64,000 bases of DNA from SYIM01 sp039800205. Its GTDB lineage: Bacteria > Pseudomonadota > Gammaproteobacteria > Burkholderiales > Burkholderiaceae_E. This document shows, one piece after another, positions 46,654 through 55,326 of this stretch. Position 1 is the stretch's first letter. The number at the start of each line of letters is the position of its first letter. The notes beneath the pieces are model-generated. The model made no database searches. It was not told the origin of the DNA and saw only the letters and a program-made list of their open reading frames with translations. Location of the stretch: assembly GCA_039800205.1 (NCBI GenBank), contig JBDLRB010000189.1, positions 1 to 64,000 of the forward strand. The letters are read 5' to 3'. A program made the position numbers and the translations under genes.

Positions 46654-47187
46654 ATGGCTGAATCGCTCACCATTGCCCGGCCCTACGCGGAAGCGGCCTT
46701 CAGGTATGCGCGCGAGGCTGCGCAGCTGTCCGAATGGTCTTCCGCGCTGGCACGGGTGGCTGAGGTCGTTGCGCAGGACAGCGCGCGCGATCTCCTCGCT
46801 CAGCCGGCCTTGAGCGCTGCTCAACGCGCCGACCTGATTGCCGAGGTGGCGGGTGCGCTGGATGCCTCCCAGCGCAATTTTCTGACCTTGCTCGCGCAGA
46901 ATGAACGCCTGTCGCTGATGGCCGACATCGCGCAACTGTTCGAAGGTCTTCGCAACGAACACGAAGGCCTGATCGAGGCGCAGGTCACCTCCGCATTTCC
47001 GATCGACGATGCGCAACTCGCATCGATTGTTTCGGTGCTGTCGGAACGTTACAAGCGGCACATCAAGGCCAGCGTCACCGTCGATTCGCAACTCATCGGC
47101 GGGGTATCGATCCGCCTCGGTGACGAAGTGATCGACGCGTCGGTCCGTGGCAAGCTCTCGCAGATGGCGAGTGCGCTCAAAGCTTAA
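46654..47187 (+). CDS. atpH: F1Fo ATP synthase subunit delta
   Basis: Stalk protein of 177 residues joining subunit b to the top of F1. Typical regions are the N-terminal TIARPYAEAAFRYAREA, SQRNFLTLLAQNERLSLM in the middle and the C-terminal DSQLIGGVSIRLGDEVIDASVRGKL. It starts 18 bases after atpF. Confidence 0.96.
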   Translation: MAESLTIARPYAEAAFRYAREAAQLSEWSSALARVAEVVAQDSARDLLAQPALSAAQRADLIAEVAGALDASQRNFLTLLAQNERLSLMADIAQLFEGLRNEHEGLIEAQVTSAFPIDDAQLASIVSVLSERYKRHIKASVTVDSQLIGGVSIRLGDEVIDASVRGKLSQMASALKA

Positions 47188-47205
47188 GCAATCTGGGGAA
47201 ACCTC

Positions 47206-48747
47206 ATGCAACTCAATCCCGCCGAGATCAGCGAACTGCTGAAAAGCAAGATCAAGGACCTCAACGTCTCCGCTGACACGCGCAATCAGGGCACGGTCGT
47301 GTCGGTGACAGACGGCATCTGCCGCATTCACGGTCTGTCTGACGTCATGCAGGGCGAGATGATCGAATTCCCGGGCGACACGTTCGGGCTGGCACTCAAC
47401 CTCGAACGCGACTCGGTCGGCGCGGTGGTGCTGGGCAATTACGAGCACATCGTCGAAGGCGACGTCGTCAAGGCAACAGGCCGCATCCTGGAAGTCCCAG
47501 TGGGGCCCGAGCTGATTGGTCGCGTTGTCAACTCACTGGGTCATCCGATTGACGGTAAAGGCCCGGTCAACGCCAAGCTGACCGACGTCATCGAAAAGGT
47601 TGCGCCCGGCGTGATCGCACGGCGCTCGGTCTCGCAGCCGGTTCAGACCGGACTGAAGGCGATTGACGCGATGGTCCCGATCGGCCGCGGCCAGCGGGAG
47701 CTGATCATCGGTGACCGCCAGACCGGTAAGACCGCTGTTGCGGTTGATACGATCATCAACCAGAAAGGCAAAGATCTGGTCTGCGTGTACGTCGCAGTCG
47801 GCCAGAAGGCCTCGACCATCGCCAACGTGGTGCGCAAGCTCCAGGAAACCGGCGCGATGGAGTACACCATCGTCGTCGCTGCAACGGCGTCTGAATCTGC
47901 AGCGATGCAGTACATCGCGCCCTACTCGGGCTGCACGATGGGTGAGTACTTCCGCGACCGCGGCCAGGATGCGCTGATCATTTACGACGATCTGACCAAG
48001 CAGGCCTGGGCCTATCGGCAGGTGTCCTTGCTCCTCCGCCGCCCGCCGGGCCGCGAGGCCTACCCTGGCGACGTCTTCTATCTGCACTCTCGCTTGCTTG
48101 AGCGCGCCGCGCGGGTCAACGAGGAATACGTCGAGAAGTTCACCAATGGCGAAGTCAAGGGCAAGACGGGTTCGCTGACGGCGCTGCCGATCATCGAGAC
48201 GCAAGCGGGTGACGTCTCGGCCTTCGTTCCCACCAACGTGATCTCGATCACCGACGGCCAGATCTTCCTTGAGACCGATCTGTTCAACGCCGGCATCCGT
48301 CCCGCCATCAACGCCGGTATTTCGGTGTCACGGGTGGGGGGTGCGGCCCAGACCGATATCATCAAGCGTCTGGGGGGCGGTGTTCGTCTGGCCCTCGCGC
48401 AGTACCGTGAGCTTGCAGCGTTTGCGCAGTTTGCCTCCGACCTCGACGAAGCCACCCGGAAGCAGCTCGAGCGCGGACGGCTGGTCACCGAGCTGATGAA
48501 GCAACCCCAGTACCAGCCCTTGCAGGTCTGGGAGATGGCTTTGACGCTGTTCGCGGTCAACAACGGCTACTTCGATGACATCGAGGTCCCCAAGGCGCTC
48601 GCCGCCGAAAAGGCGATTCGCGACTTTGCTTCGAGCCGCTATGCCGCGCTCGTCGAAGAAATCGAACGCGACAAGAAGCTCTCCAAGGACATCGAGGCCA
48701 AGCTGCACGAGATGCTGAAGGACTTCAAGAAGACCGGCGCCTACTGA
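47206..48747 (+). CDS. atpA: F1Fo ATP synthase subunit alpha
   Basis: Non-catalytic nucleotide-binding subunit of 513 residues. It has the P-loop GDRQTGKTA (about 169-177), the beta-barrel start VSVTDGICRIHGL, LIIYDDLTKQAWAYRQ, and the alpha signature PAINAGISVSRVGGAAQ with the arginine finger. Full length and canonical. Confidence 0.98.
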   Translation: MQLNPAEISELLKSKIKDLNVSADTRNQGTVVSVTDGICRIHGLSDVMQGEMIEFPGDTFGLALNLERDSVGAVVLGNYEHIVEGDVVKATGRILEVPVGPELIGRVVNSLGHPIDGKGPVNAKLTDVIEKVAPGVIARRSVSQPVQTGLKAIDAMVPIGRGQRELIIGDRQTGKTAVAVDTIINQKGKDLVCVYVAVGQKASTIANVVRKLQETGAMEYTIVVAATASESAAMQYIAPYSGCTMGEYFRDRGQDALIIYDDLTKQAWAYRQVSLLLRRPPGREAYPGDVFYLHSRLLERAARVNEEYVEKFTNGEVKGKTGSLTALPIIETQAGDVSAFVPTNVISITDGQIFLETDLFNAGIRPAINAGISVSRVGGAAQTDIIKRLGGGVRLALAQYRELAAFAQFASDLDEATRKQLERGRLVTELMKQPQYQPLQVWEMALTLFAVNNGYFDDIEVPKALAAEKAIRDFASSRYAALVEEIERDKKLSKDIEAKLHEMLKDFKKTGAY

Positions 48748-48827
48748 ACATGCTCGAAGCAGGCGGGACCCGCGTTCGTTACGGCGACTGCAGGCCCCGC
48801 TGCCAGGCTCACACAGGAATCTGATCA

Positions 48828-49697
48828 ATGCCCGGCTCAAAAGAGATTCGGACCAAGATCAAGAGCGTGCAAAACACGCGCAAGATCACCAAGGCGATGG
48901 AGATGGTCGCCGCATCCAAGATGCGCAAGGCGCAGGAGCGGATGCGGCAGGCCCGGCCCTATGGGGACAAGATCCGCAACGTCGCGGCTCACCTCGCGCA
49001 GGCCAACTCCGAGTACCGTCACCCCTATCTCGTACCGCACGGCGAGCTCAAGCGTGTGGGCACGATCGTCGTGACCACCGACAAGGGTCTGTGTGGCGGC
49101 CTGAACACCAACGTCCTGCGGCTGGTGACACAGCGGCTGCGTGATTTCGACCGGCAGTCGGTGACGGTTCAGGCCACTGCGATTGGTAACAAGGGCTTCG
49201 GTTTTCTGTCGCGGATCGGCGTGAAGGTGGTCTCGCACGTGGTCCAACTGGGCGACACGCCTCACCTCGAGCGCCTGATCGGGGCCGTCAAACTGCAACT
49301 CGACGCCTACGAAAAGGGCGAGGTCGATGCGGTATACCTCGCGTACACCCGATTCATCAACACGATGAAACAGGAGCCGGTCTTCGAGCAGTTGCTTCCG
49401 CTCGACCCGGAAAAGCTGAAGGAAGACCAGCGGTCGTTCTCGTGGGATTACCTGTACGAACCCGATGCAGCATCGGTTCTCGATGAGCTTCTGGTTCGCT
49501 ATGTGGAAGCCCTGGTGTATCAGGCGCTGGCCGAGAACATGGCTTCCGAGCAGAGCGCCCGGATGGTGGCCATGAAGGCTGCCTCCGACAATGCGAAAAA
49601 GGTCATTGACGACCTTCAGCTGTCTTACAACAAGGCCCGTCAGGCGGCGATCACCAAAGAGCTGTCCGAGATTGTCGGCGGCGCTGCGGCCGTCTGA
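48828..49697 (+). CDS. atpG: F1Fo ATP synthase subunit gamma
   Basis: Central-shaft subunit of 289 residues. N- and C-terminal helices (EIRTKIKSVQNTRKITKAMEMVAASKMRKAQ and the C-terminal MVAMKAASDNAKKVIDDL region) form the coiled coil inside F1. The Rossmann-like middle has TTDKGLCGGLNTN. It lies 80 bases after atpA. Confidence 0.97.
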   Translation: MPGSKEIRTKIKSVQNTRKITKAMEMVAASKMRKAQERMRQARPYGDKIRNVAAHLAQANSEYRHPYLVPHGELKRVGTIVVTTDKGLCGGLNTNVLRLVTQRLRDFDRQSVTVQATAIGNKGFGFLSRIGVKVVSHVVQLGDTPHLERLIGAVKLQLDAYEKGEVDAVYLAYTRFINTMKQEPVFEQLLPLDPEKLKEDQRSFSWDYLYEPDAASVLDELLVRYVEALVYQALAENMASEQSARMVAMKAASDNAKKVIDDLQLSYNKARQAAITKELSEIVGGAAAV

Positions 49698-49759
49698 GCG
49701 CCGCCCCCACCCATTTCAATCAATTCAAGCCTCGAGCGATTACGAACAGGAAGGCGAAC

Positions 49760-51160
49760 ATGGCAAACGGTCAAATCGTTCAGTGCATCGGCGCTGTCGT
49801 CGACATCCAGTTTCCCCGGGACGCGATGCCCAGGGTCTACGATGCGCTGGTGCTTCAGGACGCGGGCAACAGTCTGGCTGAGCCCGGTCTGACATTCGAA
49901 GTGCAGCAACAGCTGGGCGATGGCGTCGTCCGTACGATCGCGCTGGGCTCTTCCGATGGTCTGCGTCGGGGTATGGCGGTCGCCAGCACCGGCGCGCCCA
50001 TTTCGGTGCCGGTCGGATCTGCGACGCTTGGCCGGATCATGGACGTGCTGGGGCGGCCCATCGACGAAGCCGGTCCGATCGCGACCGAAGAGCGTCGGGC
50101 GATCCACCAGAAGGCCCCCAGTTTCGAAGACCTGAAGCCCTCAGTTGAACTGCTCCCCACCGGCATCAAGGTGATTGACCTGATCTGTCCGTTCGCCAAG
50201 GGCGGCAAGATCGGTCTGTTCGGGGGTGCAGGGGTCGGCAAGACCGTCAACATGATGGAGCTGATCAACAACATCGCCAAGAGCTACGGCGGCTACTCGG
50301 TGTTTGCCGGCGTGGGCGAGCGCACGCGTGAGGGCAACGACTTCTACCACGAGATGGATGAGTCCAAGGTCCTCGACAAGGTCGCCATGGTGTTCGGTCA
50401 GATGAACGAGCCCCCGGGTAACCGTTTGCGCGTTGCGCTGACCGGCTTGACGATGGCTGAGAAATTCCGTGACGAGGGCCGGGACATCCTGCTCTTTATC
50501 GACAACATCTATCGCTACACCCTGGCGGGTACCGAAGTGTCGGCGCTCCTGGGTCGGATGCCCTCTGCGGTCGGTTATCAGCCGACGCTGGCCGAAGAAA
50601 TGGGCAAGCTGCAGGAGCGGATCACCTCCACCAAGGTGGGTTCGATCACCTCCATCCAGGCCGTGTACGTGCCGGCGGACGATCTGACCGATCCGTCGCC
50701 TGCGACCACCTTCGGTCACCTCGACGCCACGGTCGTCTTGTCGCGGGACATCGCCGCGCTCGGTATTTATCCTGCGGTTGACCCGCTCGATTCGACCAGC
50801 CGTCAGCTCGACCCCTACGTCATCGGCGAAGAGCACTACAACACCACGCGTCGTGTTCAGGCAACACTGCAGCGCTACAAGGAACTGCGCGACATCATCG
50901 CCATTCTGGGTATGGACGAATTGTCCCCCGAGGACAAGCAGGCGGTGGCCCGTGCGCGCAAGATCCAGCGCTTCCTGTCCCAGCCGTTCAACGTGGCTGA
51001 GGTGTTCACGGGCTCGCCCGGCAAGATCGTTCCGCTCAAGGACACGATTCGCGGCTTCCAGATGATCGTCAACGGCGAGTGTGATCACTTGCCCGAGCAG
51101 GCCTTCTACATGGTCGGCGCGATCGAAGAAGCCTTCGAAAAAGCCAAGTCCCTCCAGTAA
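49760..51160 (+). CDS. atpD: F1Fo ATP synthase subunit beta
   Basis: Catalytic subunit of 466 residues. It shows the P-loop GGAGVGKTV (about 154-162), the catalytic-glutamate motif GERTREGND, LLFIDNIYRYTLAGTE, and the DELSEED-like segment as MDELSPEDK, which contacts gamma. A GGAAGG ribosome site precedes the ATG. Full length. Confidence 0.98.
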   Translation: MANGQIVQCIGAVVDIQFPRDAMPRVYDALVLQDAGNSLAEPGLTFEVQQQLGDGVVRTIALGSSDGLRRGMAVASTGAPISVPVGSATLGRIMDVLGRPIDEAGPIATEERRAIHQKAPSFEDLKPSVELLPTGIKVIDLICPFAKGGKIGLFGGAGVGKTVNMMELINNIAKSYGGYSVFAGVGERTREGNDFYHEMDESKVLDKVAMVFGQMNEPPGNRLRVALTGLTMAEKFRDEGRDILLFIDNIYRYTLAGTEVSALLGRMPSAVGYQPTLAEEMGKLQERITSTKVGSITSIQAVYVPADDLTDPSPATTFGHLDATVVLSRDIAALGIYPAVDPLDSTSRQLDPYVIGEEHYNTTRRVQATLQRYKELRDIIAILGMDELSPEDKQAVARARKIQRFLSQPFNVAEVFTGSPGKIVPLKDTIRGFQMIVNGECDHLPEQAFYMVGAIEEAFEKAKSLQ

Positions 51161-51181
51161 TCCGCCACCCGGAACACGCTC

Positions 51182-51604
51182 ATGGCCAACACGATTCATG
51201 TCGACGTCGTCAGCGCCGAGGCGTCGATCTTCGACGGCGAGGCCGAATTCGTCGCCCTCCCGGGCGAATCGGGTGAACTCGGCATCTATCCTCAGCACAC
51301 GCCGCTGATCACCCGAATTCGGCCCGGCGCGGTTCGCATCAAGCTTGCGGGCGAGGCGCGCGAAGAGCTGGTGTTCGTGGCAGGGGGCATCCTCGAGGTC
51401 CAGCCCATGCGGGTGACCGTCCTCGCCGATACCGCCATTCGAGGGGCGGATCTTGACGAAGCCAAGGCAGAGGAAGCCAAGCGGCTCGCCGAAGAGGCCG
51501 TGGTGAACCGGGCAGGGACGGTCGATTACGCAAAGGCACAAGCCGAACTGGCCGCGGCCATCGCACAGATCGCCGCCATCCGGAAGCTCCGCGGCCGAAA
51601 CTGA
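51182..51604 (+). CDS. atpC: F1Fo ATP synthase subunit epsilon
   Basis: Regulatory subunit of 140 residues with an N-terminal beta-sandwich (VDVVSAEASIFDGEAEFVALPGESGELGI...HTPL) and a C-terminal helical hairpin from about residue 88. Last gene of the operon, 21 bases after atpD and followed by a strong hairpin. Confidence 0.96.
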   Translation: MANTIHVDVVSAEASIFDGEAEFVALPGESGELGIYPQHTPLITRIRPGAVRIKLAGEAREELVFVAGGILEVQPMRVTVLADTAIRGADLDEAKAEEAKRLAEEAVVNRAGTVDYAKAQAELAAAIAQIAAIRKLRGRN

Positions 51605-51662
51605 GCCCGGTCACGTGTCGGGCTGATCGCTTGCTCGCGGATCCGCCGCGGGAGATCCCTCT

Positions 51663-51689
51663 CACAGGCCGCCGTCCAGGCGGCCTGTG
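51663..51689 (+). terminator. atp operon terminator
   Basis: A perfect 11-base stem, CACAGGCCGCC (51663-51673) with GGCGGCCTGTG (51679-51689), and a 5-base loop lie 58 bases after atpC, followed by TGCTTTA. The U-tract is weak, but the position and stability fit an intrinsic terminator. Confidence 0.7.
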
Positions 51690-51833
51690 TGCTTTACGGA
51701 ATGCGTGTTGTCCGACGTGCGGATAACCTGCCCAATCATTTGCAAAGGCCTCGCCGCCCGCACTTGAGCACAACGCAAGGCGTGTCGCCGCCTGCCGGCC
51801 AGACTCGGTTCTCCACCCACCGGAGAGCCGAAC

Positions 51834-53306
51834 GTGAGAAGCCCGCTTTCAATCCGCAGTTCCAGCGAACCGCGCCCTGTGCTGGACGTTTGCCTGGGTA
51901 CGCGACCCGAAATCATCAAGATGGCCCCGGTGATCCAGGCACTCCGCCGCCGGGGCCTCGCACCCAGAATCATCCATACCGGGCAGCACAAGGAGCTCGC
52001 TTGGCCGCTCTATCAGTATTTTGATCTGGAGCCCGAGGTCGAGCTCGAGCGGGGCGCCGAGGGGCAGGGACTCGCCGGGCTGAGCGCGGGGCTCCTGAAG
52101 GGTCTCGATCGCGTCCTTGAGCAATCGCCGCCGCAGGCGATGCTGGTTCATGGTGACACCACCACCGCCGCCATGGCGGCCCTTGCATCGTTCTATCGCA
52201 ACATTCCGGTGGCGCATGTGGAGGCGGGACTGCGCTCGCACCGGCGGGATGACCCCTTTCCCGAAGAGCTCAACCGCAGTCTGATCGCCCGGCTGGCCCG
52301 CTGGCACTTCGCGCCGTCCGAGACGGCGGTGCGGAATCTGTACCGGGAAGGCATCGACCCGGAAAGCACCTTTCTGGTGGGCAATACGATCGTCGATGCC
52401 ACCCAGGCCGCCCTCGAGCGTCGCAGGGCATCCCTCGCGGCCGCTGCTCATGGGCTCGGGTTGAATCCGCACCGAAGCGTGCCGGCCGCCGAGCCCGGCG
52501 CGGGGCGGCCTTCGGCGGACGCGTCCACTCAGACGCCGTCGCCGACCCAACCCCGCCTCGTTCTCGTGACCCTCCACCGCAGAGAAAACTGGGGAGAAAC
52601 CGTGGCGGGAATCAGCCGGGCCATTTTCGCGCTGGTGCAGGCCCATCCCGAGCTCGAGGTCGTCTGGCCGCTACACGCCAACCCGGTGCTCGCAGAGTCG
52701 ATTCGCGAGCAAGCGAAATCGTACCCGCCTGAGCGGCTGAGCCGCTGCCATCTGGTGGCCCCCCTCGATTACCCGGAACTGATCGATCTGCTGGCCCACG
52801 CCTGGCTGGTCATCACCGATTCTGGCGGTCTTCAGGAGGAGGCCTGTGCACTCAAGGTGCCGGCGCTGGTGACCCGAACCCACACCGAACGGCCTGAACT
52901 GATCGACCTCGGGGCCGGTCGCCTGGTGGGGACCGACCCCTTGAATCTGATTCGGGAGTTCGAAGGCTTGTGGCGTGACCCTGCGCGCCATGCGGCCATG
53001 TGTCAGGGGGTGAATCCCTATGGCGATGGCCGTGCCGCAGAACGCATTGCGACGGTGCTGGCCGAATCGCTCGCCGGACCGCACGCCTTCGAGCACGCAT
53101 CCGTCGCCGGCCGACCCCCTCCGCCCCGTCAGCCCTCGGCGCATCGGCGCGCGGCTCTCCTTGCACGACCCGCCCATCGGCCTGCGCCGCATGAGGTGCG
53201 CGGGTCCGCCTGGACGGGTCTGCGACCCTCAGGCGAACTGCCGCACGGCGCGGAGCAGAGCGTCCTTGCCGCGTATCCAGTCGAGCACAGGGACGACCCG
53301 CGGTGA
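51834..53306 (+). CDS. wecB: UDP-N-acetylglucosamine 2-epimerase, WecB type, with extra insert and tail
   Basis: Non-hydrolysing epimerase that makes UDP-ManNAc from UDP-GlcNAc. Core motifs are LGTRPEIIK (21-29), HGDTTT, HVEAGLRS, PFPEELNR, TLHRREN (catalytic His) and TDSGGLQEEA, so all acid/base residues seem intact. At 490 residues it is over 100 longer than usual WecB. The excess comprises a Pro/Ala/Ser-rich insert of about 35 residues before the TLHRREN strand and about 80 Pro/Arg/Ala-rich residues after the domain. The GTG start has GGAGAG six bases upstream. The stop overlaps the start of the NfrB-like gene (GTGA), marking the first gene of a glycan operon. Confidence 0.9.
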   Translation: MRSPLSIRSSSEPRPVLDVCLGTRPEIIKMAPVIQALRRRGLAPRIIHTGQHKELAWPLYQYFDLEPEVELERGAEGQGLAGLSAGLLKGLDRVLEQSPPQAMLVHGDTTTAAMAALASFYRNIPVAHVEAGLRSHRRDDPFPEELNRSLIARLARWHFAPSETAVRNLYREGIDPESTFLVGNTIVDATQAALERRRASLAAAAHGLGLNPHRSVPAAEPGAGRPSADASTQTPSPTQPRLVLVTLHRRENWGETVAGISRAIFALVQAHPELEVVWPLHANPVLAESIREQAKSYPPERLSRCHLVAPLDYPELIDLLAHAWLVITDSGGLQEEACALKVPALVTRTHTERPELIDLGAGRLVGTDPLNLIREFEGLWRDPARHAAMCQGVNPYGDGRAAERIATVLAESLAGPHAFEHASVAGRPPPPRQPSAHRRAALLARPAHRPAPHEVRGSAWTGLRPSGELPHGAEQSVLAAYPVEHRDDPR

Positions 53307-54799
53307 GCGCCTTCGACCTCGATGCGGTCTGGTGGGTCGGCCATACACTCTATGGACTGGGGCTCCTGGTGAGTGGGCTTGCGTGTGTCTTTCTGATCGC
53401 CGCGATCGACGATCTCGTGCTCGATCTGACCTTCTGGGGGCACCGATTGCGTCGCTGGTGGGTGGGTGAGCCCTGGCTGCCTCATCTGGATCCCCAGCTC
53501 CTGGGGGCCGAGCCCCCCAAGTGGATCGCGGTGATGGTGCCGGCCTGGGATGAGTCCGCCGTGCTCGCACCCATGCTCCAGCGTTTGCTGGCCAGCGCGT
53601 CTTACCCCCGCTTGCGGGTCTTTGTCGGGACCTACCCCAACGACCCTGCGACCCGCGAGACCCTCAGGCACGTGCTCGCGGTCGACCCCCGGGTCACCGA
53701 GATCGTGAACGACCGGGACGGTCCGACCTGCAAGGCCGATTGCCTGAACGCCCTCTGGCGCGGTATCGCTGAGGACGAACGGAAATACGGCCGGTACTTC
53801 GAGATCATCGTCATGCAGGACTGCGAGGATCTGATCCACCCGCTGGCCTGGGGGCTCTACAACCACCGGATTCCCCGCTACGACATGGTCCAGCTCCCGG
53901 TGTTGTCTTTGCCCAGAAAGTGGTGGCAATGGACCGCGGCGCACTATCAGGACGAGTTTGCGCAACTCCACCTGAAAGATCTGATTGCACGCGGCCTCTT
54001 CAGCGGGAATGTGCCCGCCGCCGGGGTGGGCGTGGGATTCAATCGAACGGCGCTCGCCCGGATCGCCGCCTTGCACGACGATCGACCCTTCAATACGGCG
54101 TCGCTTGCCGAGGACTACGACATCGCCTTGCAGATGCGTGATCTCGGGTTCACCCAACATTTTGCCCTCTGCGCAGCGCCCGCTGGAGAAGCCGATGATG
54201 AGCACTTATTCGCGCCAGAAGCGGGCGGTTCGAGGCTGATATCGGTGCGCGAGTACTTCCCGGATCGCTTGCGTGCCGCGGTTCGCCAGAAATCGCGCTG
54301 GGTGATCGGTATCGCGCTGCAGGCCTGGCAGGGTCGGGGCTGGACGGGCCCCTGGCCGATGCAACTCATGCTCTGGCGTGACCGCAAAGTGCTGCTGACC
54401 CATCCGGCCGCAGCGCTCGGGTACCTGGTGGCAACGCTGATCCTTGCGCAGTGGCTGTGGCAAGTGTTTGACCCGACCGCGCCCAGCTTCCCGCCGATCG
54501 TGCCGGCCGACTCGATCACCGCCGGGCTTCTGGTCATCAACCTGATCCTGCTGGCCCTGCGGATGGCTCAGCGCGCCCTCTGCGTGACGCGCGTCTACGG
54601 TCCGGTGGAGGGCCTCTGGTCCATCCCGCGAAGCGTCTGGGGCAGCCTGATCAATGCCTGGGCGACGTTCCGCGCCTTACGTCTGTGGTGGCGTCATCGC
54701 TGGACCGGCCAGCCGATCGGCTGGGACAAGACCGCGCATCAGTTTCCCGAGGGGCCGGTCCGATCCAGGCCCTCGCCCAGCCTTCCGGTGTCCGCATGA
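53303..54799 (+). CDS. nfrB: NfrB-like processive membrane glycosyltransferase (family 2), no C-terminal sensor domain
   Basis: Inner-membrane glycosyltransferase of 498 residues related to the N-terminal part of E. coli NfrB. Two hydrophobic N-terminal segments (about 8-45) precede the GT-A domain: WIAVMVPAWDESAVL, PTCKADCLN, the acidic VMQDCEDLI, LAEDYDIALQMRDLG and RQKSRWVIG (the QxxRW motif of processive synthases). Four hydrophobic segments follow (about 370-440). E. coli NfrB, about 745 residues from memory, continues into an MshEN-type cyclic-di-GMP domain that is absent here. It probably polymerises an aminosugar glycan from the UDP-ManNAc made by the WecB homologue. GTG start coupled to wecB. 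Confidence 0.85.
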   Translation: MSAFDLDAVWWVGHTLYGLGLLVSGLACVFLIAAIDDLVLDLTFWGHRLRRWWVGEPWLPHLDPQLLGAEPPKWIAVMVPAWDESAVLAPMLQRLLASASYPRLRVFVGTYPNDPATRETLRHVLAVDPRVTEIVNDRDGPTCKADCLNALWRGIAEDERKYGRYFEIIVMQDCEDLIHPLAWGLYNHRIPRYDMVQLPVLSLPRKWWQWTAAHYQDEFAQLHLKDLIARGLFSGNVPAAGVGVGFNRTALARIAALHDDRPFNTASLAEDYDIALQMRDLGFTQHFALCAAPAGEADDEHLFAPEAGGSRLISVREYFPDRLRAAVRQKSRWVIGIALQAWQGRGWTGPWPMQLMLWRDRKVLLTHPAAALGYLVATLILAQWLWQVFDPTAPSFPPIVPADSITAGLLVINLILLALRMAQRALCVTRVYGPVEGLWSIPRSVWGSLINAWATFRALRLWWRHRWTGQPIGWDKTAHQFPEGPVRSRPSPSLPVSA

Positions 54800-54822
54800 C
54801 CCCCTTCACTCAGGAGCCGCCG

Positions 54823-55290
54823 ATGAGTCCATTCATCCCCACTGCCGTGCACTCAACGCACCGGTCAATCCGACGGGCTGCGTATTCCGCTCCCATTCGG
54901 GCCGGTCTGCTCTGCCTGAGCCTGAGCGCCTGCGGCGATCCGCCGCCGCCCGCGGATTCCCTGGGCGTCGCCTCGAGTGCTCCCGCGCAGACCCTCGCCC
55001 GTCCCGCGCTGGCCCCCGCGCTCGCGCTGTCGCCCGCATTGAATCCGGTCGCGGCGGGCACGCATCGGATCGAACCCGGACAGTCTCAGCCGATCCGTAT
55101 CGATTCCAGCGCGCCGGCTCGACCCCCTCAGAACCCTGCCGACGAACCCGACCGCGCTGCGCGACCGATCGATGCGGCCGCGTTGACGGCCCCGGTCCAG
55201 GGTTCGGGGTCTCCGCCCACGATCGTTGTCATACCCGGTGTTTCGGGCGCACCCGAGCACGCGACCGGTGCGTGGCTTCGCCCCCGATGA
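54823..55290 (+). CDS. Pro/Ala-rich predicted lipoprotein
   Basis: Protein of 155 residues of unknown family. A basic N-terminus and hydrophobic stretch (IRAGLLCLSL) lead to the lipobox LSAC with C37. The mature part is low-complexity (Pro, Ala, Ser, Arg) and ends in PTIVVIPGVSGAPEHATGAWLRPR (V/I-rich, then polar). ATG at 54823 has AGGAG six bases upstream; an earlier ATG at 54796 overlaps the nfrB stop. Lying between the synthase and deacetylase-like genes, it may be an envelope accessory protein. No homologue is recognised. Confidence 0.65.
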   Translation: MSPFIPTAVHSTHRSIRRAAYSAPIRAGLLCLSLSACGDPPPPADSLGVASSAPAQTLARPALAPALALSPALNPVAAGTHRIEPGQSQPIRIDSSAPARPPQNPADEPDRAARPIDAAALTAPVQGSGSPPTIVVIPGVSGAPEHATGAWLRPR

Positions 55291-55326
55291 CCCATCGACC
55301 CATTCGTCCGCACAGGAGCAACGAAG

